Assembly (NCBI GenBank): GCA_028699735.1
Contig: JAQVUB010000114.1
Coordinates: 1 to 7,502, forward strand
Direction: 5' to 3'
From: Lentisphaeria bacterium
GTDB lineage: Bacteria > Verrucomicrobiota > Lentisphaeria > Oligosphaerales > Oligosphaeraceae
DNA: 7,502 nucleotides
The notes under the pieces were generated by a model, which had not been told where the DNA came from, did not search any database, and saw nothing but the letters and a program-made list of their open reading frames with translations. Positions 5,158 through 7,502 of this stretch are shown here, piece by piece. The translations under genes and the position numbers were made by a program. Numbering within the stretch: position 1 is the stretch's first letter; the number at the start of each line of letters is the position of its first letter.

Positions 5158-7502
5158 ATGAAAATTCAAGTACCCATAATCAAACATGTTGACCTTGTTA
5201 TCGTTGGCGGCAGCAGTGCTGCGATCGACACAGCAGTCCAATTGAAAAACAAGGGGTATTCCGTTTTTTTGGTCACGCCGTATACCTATCTGGGCGAAGA
5301 CCTCTGTGCCGGACTGAACCTTCACGATACCCCGCCGGCACTTGGCCTGGGAGACCACCCGCGCCCTGCCGCTATCAAACGCCTGCTCGAACAAAAAATG
5401 CTCGATGCCAATATCGATTTCCTGTTTCAGAGCAACCCCATCCGGCTCGTCCATGGAAAACACCAGGAACTGGCCGGCCTGCTCATCGGCAACCGAAGTG
5501 GATTCCAGATTATCGCAGCAAAAGCCATCCTCGATGCCAGTGAACGCTGCCTGATTGCCGGCATGGCAGGACTGCCCAGAAAACCTTTCCGCCCAGGGAA
5601 GCGCAGTGTACAGCGCATTCTCATGGGGGAATTCATGAGTCCCCGCCAAGGTCTCCAGATCATTCCGCTTCCCTGTCATTATCAATACGATGATAAAAGT
5701 TATCAGCTTTTCATGGCCTCGATGGAATTCGAATTTCCGGACAGCACGGCAAAGACTTTGTCAGCGATCGAAGTTAGCATGCGCAAAGCAACCTGGCAAC
5801 CGCAACTGGTGGCTGGTGCCGATCAATGCTTGTATCAACTCAACGACGGCATCAGCATCAGCTATATTCCAGGTCCGCAATCCCCCTTCTTCTTCGCCGG
5901 CAGACAAAGCCCCGCGGAGATCACCGAATGCCTGAAAGCTCTGCCCGCACCCGAACCCGCCAGCATACAGGATCAGGATCAATCCGCTTTGCCAGAGGCA
6001 GTTCAGGTGATACGCAAAGATGCCGGATTCCGTTTCCGCAAGGAACCCACCCTCGAATGGGAACTCAATTCCCTGCCCTTGCTCGAACGCTGTCAGGTAC
6101 TTATTGCGGGTGGCGGCACCGGCGGCGCGCCTGCGGCAATTGCCGCCGGCAGAGCAGGCGCAAGCACCCTCTGCCTGGAAAATACCAGTGCCCTTGGCGG
6201 ACTGTGTACGATGGGGCGAATCGGCTCATACTGGTTTGGAAACCGCGTTGGCTTCTGTGACGAACTGGACAAAGGCATCACGGCTATGGCGGAAAACCCG
6301 AAATATCCGGCAGAACATGCAAAAAAAGATTCTGAATGGAAGCGTCACTGGCTTTTGTGCGAAGGCGACAAAGCCGGCGTCGAATTCCGTTTTCAACACA
6401 CCATTCTGGCTGCTGCCGTGATGGGAAATACCGTTTGCGGTGCTCTGGTAAGTGGTCCCTGGGGTTGTGGTGTCATCCTGTCTGATGTCGCTGTGGATGC
6501 CACCGGCAATGCCGATCTGGCCATTGCAGCGGGCGCCGAAATAGCGGCGGAGACCTTTGAGCCTGCCATTCAGGGCGCCGGGCTGCCACCGGTCATTCCG
6601 GGAAACGATTACAGCAATACCGATTATAATTTCATTCAGGATGAGGATGTCTTTGACAGCACCCGGGCCTTTGTTCAGGCGCATCATAAATTCGCTGACA
6701 AGTTTGATGTTGCGCAAATCCTCGACACCCGTGAACGACGCCGTATTGTCGGCGACCTGACCCTGCAACCACAGGATTTCTACGCCGAAAGATGCTATCA
6801 GGATACCATCACCATCGCCCGCAGCAATTTCGATACACACGGCTTCATCATCTCTCCAATGTTCATGCTGCAGCCGCCCACAGAAGACCCGCATTTTGCA
6901 AAGGTGCCCTTCCGGGCGCTGCTGCCGGTTGGCCTGGAAGGCATTCTGGTCACCGGCCTGGCTGTCAGCGCACACCGGGATTGTCTGCCCCTGATCCGCA
7001 TGCAGCCCGATGTCCACAACCAGGGCTATGCCGCTGGGAAAGCCGCAGCCGAAGCCGCCCTGAAAAAACAAAGCCTGCGCGGACTTAACCTGCGCGATAT
7101 CCAAAAACACCTCGTCGAAAAAAAGATTCTCCCGCCGGAAATTTTATCGGAAGAGGACAGCCTCCCCGGCCCCAACGAAGATGCGCCCTATGCCGAGCTG
7201 GCCGCCATCTTCCTGAACCCGGAAGAAGCCCTGCCAAAACTGCAGAAAAAATTTGCCGAAAAAAAGGATCTCTGGCAGGCACAGATACTGGCCTTCCTTG
7301 GGGATGATTCCGGACGGGATATTCTGGTCAACAGCATTTCCAATCAGCATTGGGATGAAGGATGGAACTACCGCGGCATGGGACAATTTGGAGCTTGTGT
7401 CAGCCCGCTGGATTGCCAGCTGATCGCTCTGGCCAACCTCGGCAATGCCGAAATCGTCTTCCTGAAAAAACTGGACGAACTCAAACCCGAAGATGCTTTT
7501 TC
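5158..7502 (+). CDS. Two-domain FAD-dependent oxidoreductase, partial at the 3' end
   Basis: 781 complete codons are open to the window edge with no stop. The second half is a FAD_oxidored-type (pfam12831-like) domain: Rossmann motif GGGTGG (318-323) with ribose-binding acid E341, LGGLCTMGRIG (346-356), DATGNADLA (447-455), RERRRIVGD (525-533), a QDTITIARSNFDTH segment (548-561), and the closing LLPVGLEGILVTG (588-600) and HNQGYAAGKAA (620-630). The first half (about 10-280) looks like a degenerate copy: GGSSAA (17-22) with Ser in place of the second Gly, T40 where the ribose acid is expected, YLGEDLCAG (44-52), and DASER (126-130) matching DATGN. Residues about 678-781 resemble HEAT repeats (706-727, 754-775). 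There is no signal peptide. The ATG is the first possible start, since TGA at 5149-5151 closes the frame upstream. No clear ribosome site or promoter is seen. The substrate is unknown. Confidence 0.92.
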   Translation, partial: MKIQVPIIKHVDLVIVGGSSAAIDTAVQLKNKGYSVFLVTPYTYLGEDLCAGLNLHDTPPALGLGDHPRPAAIKRLLEQKMLDANIDFLFQSNPIRLVHGKHQELAGLLIGNRSGFQIIAAKAILDASERCLIAGMAGLPRKPFRPGKRSVQRILMGEFMSPRQGLQIIPLPCHYQYDDKSYQLFMASMEFEFPDSTAKTLSAIEVSMRKATWQPQLVAGADQCLYQLNDGISISYIPGPQSPFFFAGRQSPAEITECLKALPAPEPASIQDQDQSALPEAVQVIRKDAGFRFRKEPTLEWELNSLPLLERCQVLIAGGGTGGAPAAIAAGRAGASTLCLENTSALGGLCTMGRIGSYWFGNRVGFCDELDKGITAMAENPKYPAEHAKKDSEWKRHWLLCEGDKAGVEFRFQHTILAAAVMGNTVCGALVSGPWGCGVILSDVAVDATGNADLAIAAGAEIAAETFEPAIQGAGLPPVIPGNDYSNTDYNFIQDEDVFDSTRAFVQAHHKFADKFDVAQILDTRERRRIVGDLTLQPQDFYAERCYQDTITIARSNFDTHGFIISPMFMLQPPTEDPHFAKVPFRALLPVGLEGILVTGLAVSAHRDCLPLIRMQPDVHNQGYAAGKAAAEAALKKQSLRGLNLRDIQKHLVEKKILPPEILSEEDSLPGPNEDAPYAELAAIFLNPEEALPKLQKKFAEKKDLWQAQILAFLGDDSGRDILVNSISNQHWDEGWNYRGMGQFGACVSPLDCQLIALANLGNAEIVFLKKLDELKPEDAF

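Noticed and set aside
6226..7110. 294-codon open frame antisense to the oxidoreductase
   Set aside because: It overlaps a continuous + strand frame with conserved FAD-domain motifs, so it is a shadow frame.

Overview
The window is bacterial, of medium GC (roughly half), with three protein genes on the + strand and short gaps between them. All three read as single uninterrupted frames. The host is probably a PVC-type bacterium (Lentisphaerota, Kiritimatiellota or Planctomycetota). That is an inference from the isomerase and FAD-oxidoreductase family types and the ACGAAA-rich palindromes. No rRNA or other phylogenetic marker is present apart from dnaE, so the placement is weak.

Layout: 1-302 has no gene I can support. 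It holds a long imperfect palindrome (copy A, 9-134), about 70 bases with nothing recognisable, a strong sigma70-type promoter (TTGACA 207-212, TACAAT 229-234) and a clear Shine-Dalgarno site. These lead into a sugar phosphate isomerase/epimerase-like TIM-barrel protein (303-1301). The next gap holds a compact perfect-centred palindrome of the same family (copy B, 1317-1387). It is followed by dnaE, the replicative DNA polymerase III alpha subunit (1412-4978). After dnaE comes a third, nearly perfect palindrome (copy C, 4995-5119). The last gene is a large FAD-dependent oxidoreductase (from 5158) that runs off the right edge after 781 complete codons.

The genes do not form an obvious pathway. 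dnaE is a housekeeping gene between two metabolic genes that could serve carbohydrate catabolism, and each of the three gaps carries one palindrome. The main observations are the dispersed palindrome family, whose arms change in a compensating way between copies; a DnaE PHP domain with all nine metal ligands intact, suggesting built-in 3'-5' proofreading; and an oxidoreductase made of two homologous FAD-fold halves, the first degenerate, with a HEAT-like tail. I see no transposase, CRISPR array, tRNA or rRNA, and no wholly new system.
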